NCBI RefSeq assembly: GCF_002979455.1
Contig: NZ_PCOU01000013.1
Span: forward strand, 62,001-126,000
Length of the DNA: 64,000 bases
Source: Chryseobacterium sp. MYb7
GTDB lineage: Bacteria > Bacteroidota > Bacteroidia > Flavobacteriales > Weeksellaceae
Direction of reading: 5' to 3'
A program made the position numbers and the translations under genes. Positions 49,017 through 59,475 of this stretch are shown here, in pieces (the stretch's first letter is position 1; every line of letters starts with the position of its first letter). Under the pieces are notes generated by a model. It was not told the origin of the DNA. It made no database searches and saw only the letters and a list, made by a program, of their open reading frames with translations.

Positions 49017-50795
49017 TTAATCCTGATGATCATACATCTTATTGTATAAAGCAATAAACTTCTCTTTTACCGCTTTTCTTTTCAGTTTTAATGTTGGAGT
49101 AAGCAATCCGCTTTCAATGCTCCATACTTCAGGAGTAAGCTCAATTTTTTTGATTTTCTCCCAGTTTCCAAGGTGTTCGTTAATGCCCTCGATTTCTTTT
49201 TCAATTCTTTGCTTCAGTTCAGTGCTTTTTGCAATCTCTTCCGGTGTAGAACCGATATTCAGATTGTTTCTTAAAGCCCAGTTTTTAGCAAATTCAAAAT
49301 CTGGCTGTACCAAAGCACATGGCATCTTCTCACCATCGCCTACTACCATAATCTGTTCAATGAATTTGGAAGCTTTTGCTAAGTTTTCAATAGTCTGAGG
49401 AGCAATATATTTTCCGCCGGATGTCTTGAACATTTCTTTCTTACGGTCAGTGATCTGTAAAAATCCGTCACCATCAATATGCCCAATATCTCCCGTTTTG
49501 AAGAAACCATCTTCAGTAAAGGCTTCTTTTGTCATTTCTTCATTCTGGAAATATCCTTTGAATACTGATGGCCCTTTTACGGTAATTTCACCATCTTCCT
49601 GAATCTTAACCTTTAAATTATCCAATGGAATTCCTACGGTTCCCACTTTCATTTTATCAAAGCTGTTTACGGAAATTACAGGGGATGTTTCTGTTAAACC
49701 ATATCCTTCCAAAATAGGAATACCAGCATTTTGGAACATCAGGTTAAGTCTTGTAGACAAGGCAGCTGATCCTGAAACCAAAGTTACGATTTCACCACCT
49801 AAACCTTCTCTCCATTTAGAAAATACCAATTTATCGGCAATCATTTCCTGAAGTCCGGATGGCTTGGAGATTACTTTCTTTTTACTGATTAAGTTCAAAG
49901 CCCAGAAGAAGATTTTTGATTTTAATCCTCCGGCTGAAGATCCTGTATTATAGATTTTATCATATACCTTTTCTACCAGTCTTGGTACTACAGTCATATA
50001 ATGAGGCTTCACTTCTTTTACGTTTTCACCCATTTTCTCAATGCTTTCGGCGAAATAAAGAGAGAAACCGTTGTATTGATAAAGATAAAACAGCATTCTT
50101 TCAAAAATATGGCAGATAGGAAGGAAACTTAAAGCCCTTGCATCTTTATAATCGAAGCCTCTCTTTTTCGGAATCCTTGGAATAGCTCCCAAAATATTAG
50201 ATACAATATTATTATGCGTAAGCATTACTCCTTTAGGTCTTCCCGTAGTTCCGGAAGTGTAAATAATAGTGGCAAGATCTTCAGTATTGATCGCATTGGA
50301 AAGGTCATCCACTTCAATTTGTGTAGATTCATCTTTACCCAGATCCAGAATTTCTCTCCAGTTGGCTGCCCCACTGATATTATCAAAAGTAAAAATTCCC
50401 TGTAAACTTGGGATATTATGCTTTACTTTCATCACCTTACTCAATAGCTCCTTATCAGAAACAAAACAGTACTGAATTTCAGCATTATTGAAGATAAATT
50501 CATAATCTTCAGGAGAAATACTTGGATAAACCGGTACAGAAACGACCCCGATCTGAGAAAGTCCAAAATCCATAATGGCCCATTCTGTACGGGAATTGGT
50601 TGTAATCAAAGCGATTTTATCACCTGGTTTTATACCAAGCTTCAATAATCCTCTGGATATCTTATTTCCCTCATTAATAAACTCCTGGGTAGAAGTTTTT
50701 TTCCACTCACCCTGATACTTGGTTACAAACATATCCGTTTTAGGATATTTTTCTAAAGCATAGTGCGGAATATCGAATAATCTCTTGATCGTCAT
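49017..50795 (-). CDS. Long-chain acyl-CoA synthetase (AMP-forming)
   Basis: 592 residues, ANL superfamily. The AMP/phosphate loop is IIYTSGTTGRPKGVMLTHNN (near 180). Further motifs are FLPICHIFERM, the adenine motif ILEGYGLTETSPVISVN, and the hinge and C-terminal lid FKTGDIGHIDGDGFLQITDRKKEMFKTSGGKYIAPQTIEN. The FAA1/FadD15 type has this length and the GKYIAPQ lid. It activates fatty acids to acyl-CoA with ATP. On the opposite strand 358 bp away is an acyl-CoA dehydrogenase, a functional neighbour in fatty-acid oxidation. Confidence 0.95.
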   Translation of the reverse strand: MTIKRLFDIPHYALEKYPKTDMFVTKYQGEWKKTSTQEFINEGNKISRGLLKLGIKPGDKIALITTNSRTEWAIMDFGLSQIGVVSVPVYPSISPEDYEFIFNNAEIQYCFVSDKELLSKVMKVKHNIPSLQGIFTFDNISGAANWREILDLGKDESTQIEVDDLSNAINTEDLATIIYTSGTTGRPKGVMLTHNNIVSNILGAIPRIPKKRGFDYKDARALSFLPICHIFERMLFYLYQYNGFSLYFAESIEKMGENVKEVKPHYMTVVPRLVEKVYDKIYNTGSSAGGLKSKIFFWALNLISKKKVISKPSGLQEMIADKLVFSKWREGLGGEIVTLVSGSAALSTRLNLMFQNAGIPILEGYGLTETSPVISVNSFDKMKVGTVGIPLDNLKVKIQEDGEITVKGPSVFKGYFQNEEMTKEAFTEDGFFKTGDIGHIDGDGFLQITDRKKEMFKTSGGKYIAPQTIENLAKASKFIEQIMVVGDGEKMPCALVQPDFEFAKNWALRNNLNIGSTPEEIAKSTELKQRIEKEIEGINEHLGNWEKIKKIELTPEVWSIESGLLTPTLKLKRKAVKEKFIALYNKMYDHQD

Positions 50796-51152
50796 GATTT
50801 TTTACGTAATTTATAAAGAAACTTAAATATAAGCATTTTTTTTAATTGGAAACATCTGCATGCAATAATTAGAAATAAGTTAAATGCTAACCATAATATA
50901 TAGAATCAAAAAGGAGGCCGGAAGCCCTGAAAAAGGGATTTTATATTTTAAATTGATCTTTCGGGAATGGTTATTTTTTCTAATAAATCTAATATTGTTT
51001 TTATATCTTATCACTCCCAATCCCAAAACGCGCACTCATTCTCATTAAACCTCCCTCAACTTCCTTTTTCTGTACCTTTTTTCGGCTTTCAATTTAATTT
51101 TTTCAGATTTCGTTAAAAAGTGTAAATTTACGGCTATCTAATTATTTTTTTT
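50796..51152. other. Intergenic gap with purine-rich then pyrimidine-rich blocks
   Basis: 357 bp between the divergent acyl-CoA ligase and acyl-CoA dehydrogenase genes, so both promoters lie here. 50909-50942 is purine-rich with a small CCC-tgaaaaa-GGG hairpin (AGGAGGCCGGAAGCC core). 51006-51073 is strongly pyrimidine-rich (CACTCCCAATCCC ... CCTCCCTCAACTTCC). No ORF. TAAATTTA at 51123-51130 is a near -7 box for the dehydrogenase. Confidence 0.5.
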
Positions 51153-52292
51153 ATGGACTTTAATTTATCGGAAGAACAGCTGATGATTCAGCAGGCAGCA
51201 AGAGATTTTGCACAAAACGAACTATTACCAGGGGTGATTGAAAGAGACCGTGACCAGAAATTCCCTGCAGAACAGGTGAAGAAAATGGGAGAAATGGGAC
51301 TTTTAGGAATGATGGTAGATCCAAAATACGGCGGTGCAGGTATGGACAGCGTTTCTTACGTGCTGGCGATGGAGGAAATTGCAAAAATAGATGCTTCTGC
51401 AGCTGTTGTAATGTCTGTAAACAATTCATTGGTTTGTGCCGGTCTTGAAAAATTTGCTTCTGAAGAGCAAAAAGTAAAATATCTTACTCCACTGGCAAGC
51501 GGGCAGGTGATCGGAGCATTTGCATTATCTGAGCCGGAAGCTGGTTCTGATGCTACTTCTCAGAAAACAACTGCTGAAGACAAAGGAGATTACTATCTTT
51601 TAAATGGGATCAAAAACTGGATCACCAATGGTGGAACAGCTACTTATTATATCGTAATTGCACAGACAGATCCTGAGAAAAAACATAAAGGAATCAATGC
51701 TTTCATCGTAGAAAGAGGATGGGAAGGTTTTGAAATCGGACTGAAAGAAGACAAATTAGGAATCAGAGGAAGTGATACACACTCTTTGATCTTTAACAAT
51801 GTAAAAGTTCCAAAAGAAAACAGAATTGGTGAAGACGGATTCGGATTCAACTTTGCAATGGCTGTATTGAACGGAGGAAGAATCGGTATTGCTTCTCAGG
51901 CTTTAGGAATTGCTTCAGGGGCTTACGAACTGGCCTTGAAATATGCTAAAACAAGAAAAGCTTTCAAAACTGAAATTATCAACCACCAGGCTATTGCGTT
52001 CAAATTAGCTGATATGGCTACTCAGATTACAGCAGCAAGAATGCTTTGCTTCAAAGCAGCATGTGAAAAAGATGCTGGAAAAGATATCTCTGAAAGTGGA
52101 GCTATGGCAAAATTATACTCTTCTCAGGTAGCAATGGATACTACTATTGAAGCAGTACAGATCCACGGTGGATACGGATATGTGAAAGAATACCACGTAG
52201 AAAGATTAATGAGAGATGCAAAAATCACTCAGATCTACGAAGGAACTTCAGAAATTCAGAAAATCGTGATCTCAAGAAGTATCGCAAAATAA
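51153..52292 (+). CDS. Acyl-CoA dehydrogenase (short/medium-chain type)
   Basis: 379 residues, the usual length. Signatures: MVDPKYGGAGMDSVSYVLAMEEIAKIDAS, GAFALSEPEAGSDA (signature 1, FAD/substrate binding), WITNGG, and the C-terminal QIHGGYGYVKEYHVERLMRDAKITQIYEGTSEIQKIVISR (signature 2). The catalytic Glu is in YEGTSEI, as in butyryl-CoA dehydrogenase. It oxidises acyl-CoA to enoyl-CoA and passes electrons to ETF. The small membrane-anchored gene at 52315 follows after 22 bp. Confidence 0.96.
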   Translation: MDFNLSEEQLMIQQAARDFAQNELLPGVIERDRDQKFPAEQVKKMGEMGLLGMMVDPKYGGAGMDSVSYVLAMEEIAKIDASAAVVMSVNNSLVCAGLEKFASEEQKVKYLTPLASGQVIGAFALSEPEAGSDATSQKTTAEDKGDYYLLNGIKNWITNGGTATYYIVIAQTDPEKKHKGINAFIVERGWEGFEIGLKEDKLGIRGSDTHSLIFNNVKVPKENRIGEDGFGFNFAMAVLNGGRIGIASQALGIASGAYELALKYAKTRKAFKTEIINHQAIAFKLADMATQITAARMLCFKAACEKDAGKDISESGAMAKLYSSQVAMDTTIEAVQIHGGYGYVKEYHVERLMRDAKITQIYEGTSEIQKIVISRSIAK

Positions 52293-52314
52293 CATTTTAT
52301 AAAACACACTACCT

Positions 52315-52680
52315 ATGAAAAAATCTTTGTGGATCATCCTCGGTGTTGTACTGCTGTTACTGGGCGTATTTGTCTGGTACAAGTATTATTTCGTTTTTGG
52401 AGAAGGCGTAAAATCCGGATACCTGAACTATGCAATGAAAAAAGGCTATGTCTTCAAAACCTATGAAGGTAAGCTGATTCAGGAAGGCTTCGGAAGCGGA
52501 AAAACAGGAACTATTACAAGCTATGAGTTTGAATTTTCTGTAGATGACCCTGAAGTTTTCAAACAACTGGAAACCAACAGCGGAAAAACGTTTGATCTGC
52601 ATTACAAAGAATACAATGGTGCTCTTCCGTGGAGAGGAAATACCAAGTTTATCGTAGATAAAGTAGTGAATATGAAATAA
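52315..52680 (+). CDS. Small membrane-anchored protein of unknown function
   Basis: 121 residues. One N-terminal helix (LWIILGVVLLLLGVFVWYKYYFVF) without a clear cleavage site is followed by a soluble beta-rich domain (GVKSGYLNYAMKKGYVFKTYEGKLIQEGF, SYEFEFSV, ALPWRGNTKFIVDKV). This sequence type is common in Bacteroidota. As I recall, homologues are often wrongly named 6-phosphogluconate dehydrogenase; nothing here supports that enzyme, as there is no Rossmann motif and the protein is far too short. It is likely co-transcribed with the acyl-CoA dehydrogenase and ends at a terminator. Confidence 0.75.
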   Translation: MKKSLWIILGVVLLLLGVFVWYKYYFVFGEGVKSGYLNYAMKKGYVFKTYEGKLIQEGFGSGKTGTITSYEFEFSVDDPEVFKQLETNSGKTFDLHYKEYNGALPWRGNTKFIVDKVVNMK

Positions 52681-52685
52681 AAACA

Positions 52686-52716
52686 AATAAGGCTCTCAAT
52701 TTGAGGGCCTTATTTT
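52686..52716 (+). terminator. Intrinsic terminator after the small membrane-anchored gene
   Basis: The stem AATAAGGCTCTCA/TGAGGGCCTTATT (one wobble) with a 3-nt loop and following T-run, six bases after the stop. Confidence 0.8.
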
Positions 52717-52917
52717 ACACCAAATCACAAAATATTAATATATGAAATAAAAATTTCCAAACTTATTTTGAACCTTGTCTTACAACAAAGATTCCTTACA
52801 TTTTGCTTATACTTAAAGTTAAGAGGAATTTTTCTAATAAGCAAGTTCTTTTTTTAAACTTAGATAAAATTAAGTATAAGAATTGAACTTCAATTCTAAA
52901 CCTCATTAAAAAAATAT

Positions 52918-52944
52918 TAAAAATCCACCCCTGAGGATGGATTT
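52918..52944 (-). terminator. Probable terminator after the DUF4349 gene
   Basis: The stem AAATCCACCC/GGATGGATTT (one mismatch) lies 5 bp past the stop, with A-rich DNA on the outer side giving a T-run. Confidence 0.6.
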
Positions 52945-52948
52945 GAAT

Positions 52949-53893
52949 CTAGTGAGAATCGTTATTAGGAATGTTTGTGTTCTTCTTTTTATAAAAATAA
53001 TATCCTATACCTGCAATCAGGAATAATGGCCATAAAGGAAGGATAAACAGGAATATAGAAGTTATCACGTCCCAGCCGGATTCAATGGCAGCTAGCGATT
53101 TTCCACCGAAAGTTTTTGGTTCTGTTTTTGTTTTCGCTTGATCACTGATGTTAACTGTAATTGTACAAATGGTATTGTCTGTATAGTTTCGTCCTGAAAC
53201 CTGAATATCTTTCGTATCAATATCTCCTACATTATCGTTGATTGCATTCATTAAACCATCAAAATGCTGGATGGGAACTTTAATATCAAGGCTGTATACT
53301 TTTTGATCATCTCCATGAGGTCTTGCAGATTCTACATAAGAGAGATTTTCACTTTTGATGTAGCCGTTATTTCTGTGAGCTTCCTCCCGGATAATTTCCT
53401 TCACCGTTTCTGCATTCTCGGCTCTTATGACAAGATATCCTGATTTTACCATTCTATCTTTAGCCGTATTCAGTTCATAGCTGTCATTTTTAGGCTTGTC
53501 TTTATAAATGATTTTGGTTTCTTTAATAACTTTTGGAGCCGGAGCTTTTACAGCAACCTTTTCAGATTTCTTCTCCGTCGAATCCTTTTTCTCGATTTTT
53601 GATTCCAGTTTTGTATTGGCAATTTTCTCAGATAAAGAATCTACCATTTTGGAGGTATTATCTATTTTTTGCTGAATATCATTTTTGGTATCTTCAAAAT
53701 CTTTTATTTTAATACTGGCAGAATCCATGATCTGGTTTGCTGTTTTGCTGGCATTATCAACGGTTTCTGTAGCAACAGTCGCAGCACTGTCGGCTGAATG
53801 GATAGCTTCATTTATTTTATCCTGTGCAACATCTGCTTTTTTACACATAATGAAAGTGCTTGATACCGCAACGAGTAATATGAACTTTTTCAT
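52949..53893 (-). CDS. DUF4349 domain lipoprotein with coiled coil and C-terminal membrane helix
   Basis: 314 residues. The signal MKKFILLVAVSSTFIMC ends in a Cys of a relaxed lipobox. A Lys/Asp/Ala-rich coiled coil follows (about 25-110), then a Pro/Lys linker (KAPAPKVIKETKIIYKDKP). The DUF4349 domain (about 145-250) has MVKSGYLVIRAENAETVKEIIREEAHRNNGYIKSENL and the C-terminal ISVSGRNYTD-like VSGRNYTDNT. One transmembrane helix (about 280-300, IFLFILPLWPLFLIAGIGYYFY) comes before a Lys/Asn tail. The domain's function is unknown; family members sit in envelopes. It stands alone. Confidence 0.85.
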   Translation of the reverse strand: MKKFILLVAVSSTFIMCKKADVAQDKINEAIHSADSAATVATETVDNASKTANQIMDSASIKIKDFEDTKNDIQQKIDNTSKMVDSLSEKIANTKLESKIEKKDSTEKKSEKVAVKAPAPKVIKETKIIYKDKPKNDSYELNTAKDRMVKSGYLVIRAENAETVKEIIREEAHRNNGYIKSENLSYVESARPHGDDQKVYSLDIKVPIQHFDGLMNAINDNVGDIDTKDIQVSGRNYTDNTICTITVNISDQAKTKTEPKTFGGKSLAAIESGWDVITSIFLFILPLWPLFLIAGIGYYFYKKKNTNIPNNDSH

Positions 53894-54090
53894 AACATTA
53901 ATTTTTTTGATGAAGTAAAATTAGAAGGGAAGTTCTTGTAAAGATTGTAAATGAAATGTATTGTGCTGGTAAAATACTAACTATTGTATTTTCAGTATTT
54001 TGTATTTGTTTTACAAATGATTTACAAAAAGCTTTATTAACTATTTATCATCAATCAGAAAAATTAAAATTACTTTTAATTAAACATTAG

Positions 54091-55035
54091 TTAGAATTTG
54101 CTCTTAATGATTTGCTTATCATTTAAAATTTCAATCAATTTTTTATTAAATATCCTTACTCCATTTTGGTTCAAATGATGTGCATCATAAAAATCTAATG
54201 AATCGTTAAGATTCATTATTTCATTAAAATTATAGTATTCGGAATAACTTTTCATTTTTTCATCGAAGTATTTGTTATTAGAATAGCTTGTGTAAAGGTT
54301 ATGAGTCATTGGCGCATATACCAATATGAGTTTAATGTTTCTTTCTTTAATTTTAGCTAAACATTTTTCGAATGCTTCAATTTGCTTTTTAGAGATAATA
54401 ATTTTTTGTTTATTCTGTTTTGACGGCTTATTGTAATAAGCGATCTCAGATTCCACAAAACCACCATGAATATATTTATCCTTAACCTTCTTGATAGGTT
54501 CGATATACGATTGGTTTAAATGAAACAAATCTTTATGAAGAGCATACAAAAGAGTATTATACGTTCTAATATGGTTTACTTTTAGTGCCATTTCATAAGA
54601 ATATAAATCATTTGTATCATTAGCAATAAGATCCAAAGATGATTCCACTCCATCAGAGCTAAAAGTTAAAGGATTTACCTCAAAAATTATTGATTTAGGA
54701 TGTATTTTGTCTAAATACCTTTCCAGAAGAGTTAATGTTTGAATGGGAGTCTGAGCACTAGAGCCTAAATTGAAAGATGTAAAACCTTCTTTTTTGAATA
54801 TTCTATTATCAAAACCTCTATATGTATGTGATGAACCCAAAAATAAAATATCAATACTGTCAATTTGCTTGATTTCTTTTAAACGGGTATACATATGACC
54901 GTATGAGCCAATTTTATAATTTATATTCGGTTTTAAAAATGGAAATGCATATTCACCCCACAGAGTTATAGTAAATACATAAAATATGAGATTATATATG
55001 ATGAAAATCACCAGGTTGTATAATAATTTTTTCAT
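54091..55035 (-). CDS. SGNH-like membrane-anchored hydrolase/acyltransferase partner of the MBOAT protein
   Basis: 314 residues. An N-terminal membrane helix (LVIFIIYNLIFYVFTITLWG) is followed by an SGNH-fold domain: block I IDILFLGSSHTYRGFDNRIF (catalytic Ser68 or 69, GSSH in place of GDS), a middle ILVYAPMTHNLYTSYSNN, and the C-terminal block V FYDAHHLNQNGVRIFNKKL (the Asp-x-x-His dyad). Such proteins (AlgJ/AlgX, DltD, PatB-like) work with an MBOAT acyl exporter to O-acylate extracellular polymers. The MBOAT gene ends 9 bp upstream. The acceptor polymer is unknown, since no polysaccharide cluster lies around. Confidence 0.8.
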   Translation of the reverse strand: MKKLLYNLVIFIIYNLIFYVFTITLWGEYAFPFLKPNINYKIGSYGHMYTRLKEIKQIDSIDILFLGSSHTYRGFDNRIFKKEGFTSFNLGSSAQTPIQTLTLLERYLDKIHPKSIIFEVNPLTFSSDGVESSLDLIANDTNDLYSYEMALKVNHIRTYNTLLYALHKDLFHLNQSYIEPIKKVKDKYIHGGFVESEIAYYNKPSKQNKQKIIISKKQIEAFEKCLAKIKERNIKLILVYAPMTHNLYTSYSNNKYFDEKMKSYSEYYNFNEIMNLNDSLDFYDAHHLNQNGVRIFNKKLIEILNDKQIIKSKF

Positions 55036-55044
55036 AGTGCTTTT

Positions 55045-56481
<1,437 letters not shown>

Positions 56482-56495
56482 TTTTTATTTGATAT

Positions 56496-56516
56496 ATTAA
56501 AACTTTTAGTTTTAAT
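56496..56516 (-). promoter_or_regulatory. Perfect palindrome before the MBOAT gene
   Basis: ATTAAAACT-TTT-AGTTTTAAT: 9-bp perfect arms, 3-bp centre, starting 14 bp upstream of the ATG. It may be an operator or a leader hairpin that masks the start. No T-run. Confidence 0.45.
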
Positions 56517-56936
56517 GGTTTTTACGTTCGTAATTAATTTAAGATTGTTTAAATCAAGATAAAGAAGGAAAGGTTAAATGATTTACATTTATACATAAGT
56601 ATTCAATCTTTCAAAATCTCAGCTTTATTTATAAAGTTTGAGAGTATATTATAAAGGATTGACTTCTCTAATTTGACTTTCTCCCAAAAGAATTTGAATT
56701 AAATCAATTAAAAGAATTGTATGGATTTCTCTTTGTTCAAAATTGTTTTTTTTTATTGAATAAAGCAAAAAACAAGGTATTACTTATGTATTATATATGT
56801 ATAATTTATGTAGTATATGTGTACTACAAGTCTACTACATGTGTGCATTACATATGTATAAAATGTTTGTGATTGGGCATGTTGGATTTTTGTTGTATTA
56901 AATAAGTTTTTTGTAGGAAATGAAATGTTATAGATA
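56517..56936. other. Long AT-rich gene-free region upstream of the MBOAT operon
   Basis: No ORF worth calling. Beside the 11-bp repeat array (56782-56860) there is an imperfect hairpin TCTCA-g-CTTTAT/ATAAAG-tt-TGAGA at 56617-56643. The region lies between the prfC terminator and the MBOAT gene, both minus strand, so the MBOAT promoter must be inside; I found no exact TAnnTTTG box. Confidence 0.5.
56782..56860. repeat. Degenerate 11-bp tandem repeat, seven units
   Basis: Units in order: ACTTATGTATT, ATATATGTATA, ATTTATGTAGT, ATATGTGTACT, ACAAGTCTACT, ACATGTGTGCA, (TT), ACATATGTATA. Every unit begins with A and has T at positions 6 and 8; most carry TGT in the middle. Six are contiguous. Period 11 bp is about one helical turn. 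Confidence 0.65.
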
Positions 56937-56970
56937 TAAAAAAATCCGCAGAAAATTTCTGCGGATCTAT
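56937..56970 (-). terminator. Intrinsic terminator after prfC
   Basis: Stem ATCCGCAGA(AA)/(TT)TCTGCGGAT followed by seven T on the minus strand; 45 bp past the stop. Confidence 0.8.
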
Positions 56971-57014
56971 ATCTTAAAACAACTTCGCTTTTTCGCTATT
57001 TTGTATTTTATTGT

Positions 57015-58610
57015 CTAGTTCTCTCTGAACTCACTAATGAAGTGTAATTTCACATTCGGGAATTTCTCCTGCGTCATATGAATTGTGAAAGAAGAGTCTG
57101 CAAGGAATACCAATTGATTGTATTTATCTCTTGCCAGGAATCTCTGCTTCAATCTTGCAAATTCTTTGAACTCTTCAGATTTTTCATCTGCTTCTACCCA
57201 ACATGCTTTGTGCATGGATAGAGGTTCGTAAGTACATTTTGCACCATATTCATGTTCAAGACGGTATTGGATAACTTCGTATTGAAGAGCTCCCACCGTT
57301 CCAATGATCTTTCTGTTATTCATTTCAAGGGTAAATAACTGGGCAACTCCTTCATCCATCAACTGATCAATACCTTTTGCCAATTGTTTAGCTTTTAAAG
57401 GATCATTGTTGTTGATGTAACGGAAATGCTCAGGAGAGAAGCTCGGAATACCTTTGAAGCTTAATTTTTCTCCACCAGTCAATGTATCTCCGATTCTGAA
57501 ACTTCCTGTATCATGTAAACCAACGATATCTCCAGGGAAACTTTCTTCTACAACCTCCTTTTTATCTGCAAAGAATGCGTTAGGAGAGGAGAACTTCATT
57601 TTCTTGCCTTCTCTTACTAATAAATAGTTTTCGTTTCTCTTGAATGTTCCTGAAACAATTTTTACGAAAGCAAGTCTGTCTCTGTGCTTTGGATCCATAT
57701 TCGCATGGATTTTGAAAACGAATCCTGTGAAAGTTTCTTCTTCAGGTTTTACCAGACGGGTCTCACTTTCTTTGGGCTGTGGCATTGGAGCAATATCAAT
57801 GAAAGCATTCAATAATTCGCGCACTCCAAAGTTATTCAAAGCAGAACCGAAGAATACAGGCTGAAGATCACCATTCATATAATCCTCACGGTTAAATTCA
57901 GGATAAACAGATTGAATCAGATCAAGTTCTTCTCTTAAAGTTTTTGCTGCCTTTTCACCAATAACATCATCAATAGAAGTATCATTGATGTCATCAAACT
58001 TAATAGAATCTCCAACTTTCTGTTTTTTCTCTTCTAAGAATAACTGAATATTGTTTTCCCATATATTATAAATTCCCTGGAAGTCACTTCCCATGCCAAT
58101 TGGTAAAGAAAGTGGACAAACTGTTAATCCCAGTTTCTGTTCTACTTCATCCAAAAGATCGAAAGCATCTTTACCTTCACGGTCCAGTTTATTGATGAAA
58201 ACCAACATCGGAATGTTTCTCATTCTACAAACCTGAACCAGTTTTTCTGTTTGTTCCTCAACCCCTTTTGCAACGTCAATCACTACAATTACAGAGTCTA
58301 CGGCCGTTAATGTTCTGTACGTATCTTCAGCGAAGTCTTTGTGACCGGGAGTATCGAGAATGTTGATTTTGTGGTCTCTATATTCAAAAGCCAATACGGA
58401 TGTCGCAACAGAGATCCCTCTCTGTCTTTCGATTTCCATAAAGTCGGAGGTAGCTCCTTTTTTTATTTTGTTGGATTTTACCGCACCTGCTTCCTGAATA
58501 GCTCCCCCGAAAAGAAGTAACTTTTCAGTAAGAGTTGTTTTTCCGGCATCCGGGTGGGAAATGATCCCGAAGGTCTTTCTTTTTTGTATTTCTTTGATTA
58601 AGTCTGACAT
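57015..58610 (-). CDS. prfC: Peptide chain release factor 3 (RF3)
   Basis: 531 residues. The translational GTPase G domain is clear: G1 SHPDAGKTTLTE, switch II DTPGHKDFAEDTYRTL, G4 INKLDREG. Domain II/III carries PVFFGSALNNFGVRELLNAF and TGGEKLSFKGIPSFSPEHFRYI, specific for RF3 rather than EF-G or LepA. The length of about 530 residues fits. RF3 uses GTP to recycle RF1/RF2 from ribosomes after termination. Single gene with its own terminator. Confidence 0.97.
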   Translation of the reverse strand: MSDLIKEIQKRKTFGIISHPDAGKTTLTEKLLLFGGAIQEAGAVKSNKIKKGATSDFMEIERQRGISVATSVLAFEYRDHKINILDTPGHKDFAEDTYRTLTAVDSVIVVIDVAKGVEEQTEKLVQVCRMRNIPMLVFINKLDREGKDAFDLLDEVEQKLGLTVCPLSLPIGMGSDFQGIYNIWENNIQLFLEEKKQKVGDSIKFDDINDTSIDDVIGEKAAKTLREELDLIQSVYPEFNREDYMNGDLQPVFFGSALNNFGVRELLNAFIDIAPMPQPKESETRLVKPEEETFTGFVFKIHANMDPKHRDRLAFVKIVSGTFKRNENYLLVREGKKMKFSSPNAFFADKKEVVEESFPGDIVGLHDTGSFRIGDTLTGGEKLSFKGIPSFSPEHFRYINNNDPLKAKQLAKGIDQLMDEGVAQLFTLEMNNRKIIGTVGALQYEVIQYRLEHEYGAKCTYEPLSMHKACWVEADEKSEEFKEFARLKQRFLARDKYNQLVFLADSSFTIHMTQEKFPNVKLHFISEFREN

Positions 58611-58913
58611 ATCGTATTTTGAAGTTGCAAAAATCGGGATTTTTTACGAGGTTTTCAAATAAAATATGTATTAGATCGAAGAGTTTGTAGAAGGAAAGGC
58701 TTGAAAGGAGTGGAGATCAGATTTAAATGTAGGAAATGAGAATTGAAGTAATTACGGAATAAATCTTTAATATTTATGGTTTTAATATCTGCTTATAGAT
58801 TTTTTTTCATCGTAAAAAAGATATTTCATAACAGGTGTGAATTATTTTAAAAACAGGTATTGAAGTTTGTGAAAATTACTCTATAATTGCATAATTAAAA
58901 CACAAGATTTCAA
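58611..58913. other. Intergenic gap between divergent prfC and a lipoprotein gene
   Basis: 303 bp of AT-rich DNA holding both promoters. No ORF is trusted. AACAGGT occurs twice, 24 bp apart (58829, 58853). TATAATTG at 58881 is a weak -7-like word for the lipoprotein. Nothing else recognised. Confidence 0.4.
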
Positions 58914-59435
58914 ATGATGAATAAAAATAACTTCTACAGTTTAGGAGGGAAATTATGTCTGTTTTTCTCTATTTTATTGATGTTTTCATGCAATCATGAA
59001 GACAATACTTACCCAAGTTCTAAAAATAAAAATGAAACCATTCAATCTTCACCCTATAATAGTTTTATTACCTCACCTGTAGATCAATTGTATCTGCTTT
59101 GCCCGGAAGGAGATATGGTTTGTCATAATAATATGAGCTTAACCATAGCAACGGCTCAATATTTTAAATCCTTAAACCCAGGTACTGCCGCCCTAGGAAG
59201 CTATAACAATATTTTTTATACCACAAGAGACTATCTTGCAGATCATAATTTTTCTGATGAAGCTCAAGCATTTCTTTCAGATAAACTCAATTTTTTAGCA
59301 GAATGGAATAAGACACAAGATAATTCAACACCTGAAAAACAACTTAAAAATCTGGAATTTATACATTCTTCACTAAAATATTTTATTGAGAATCCTCAGA
59401 CAACAACTGATCAGTTTAAAAAACTGTTTATGTAA
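58914..59435 (+). CDS. Small lipoprotein of unknown function
   Basis: 173 residues; the start is ATGATG, so the second Met is equally possible. The signal GGKLCLFFSILLMFSC has lipobox LMFSC (Cys near 26), followed by an Asn/Ser/Lys-rich linker and a soluble domain. That domain contains VDQLYLLCPEGDMVCHNNMSLTIATAQYFKSLNPG, with two further Cys that may pair, and a helical C-terminus (SDEAQAFLSDKLNFLAEWNKT ... LKYFIENPQTT). I do not recognise the family. Its 3' end is convergent with the tandem membrane-protein genes. Confidence 0.7.
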   Translation: MMNKNNFYSLGGKLCLFFSILLMFSCNHEDNTYPSSKNKNETIQSSPYNSFITSPVDQLYLLCPEGDMVCHNNMSLTIATAQYFKSLNPGTAALGSYNNIFYTTRDYLADHNFSDEAQAFLSDKLNFLAEWNKTQDNSTPEKQLKNLEFIHSSLKYFIENPQTTTDQFKKLFM

Positions 59436-59475
59436 TAAGCTGAATACAGAAAGATGTTGAAAAGGGTAGGGTAAA

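Noticed and set aside
52315..52680. Label 6-phosphogluconate dehydrogenase for the small membrane-anchored protein
   Set aside because: 121 residues with one membrane helix and no dinucleotide-binding motif; the label appears to be a propagated database error.
56782..56860. Short CRISPR array
   Set aside because: The 11-bp units are contiguous, with no spacers, and no cas genes are nearby.
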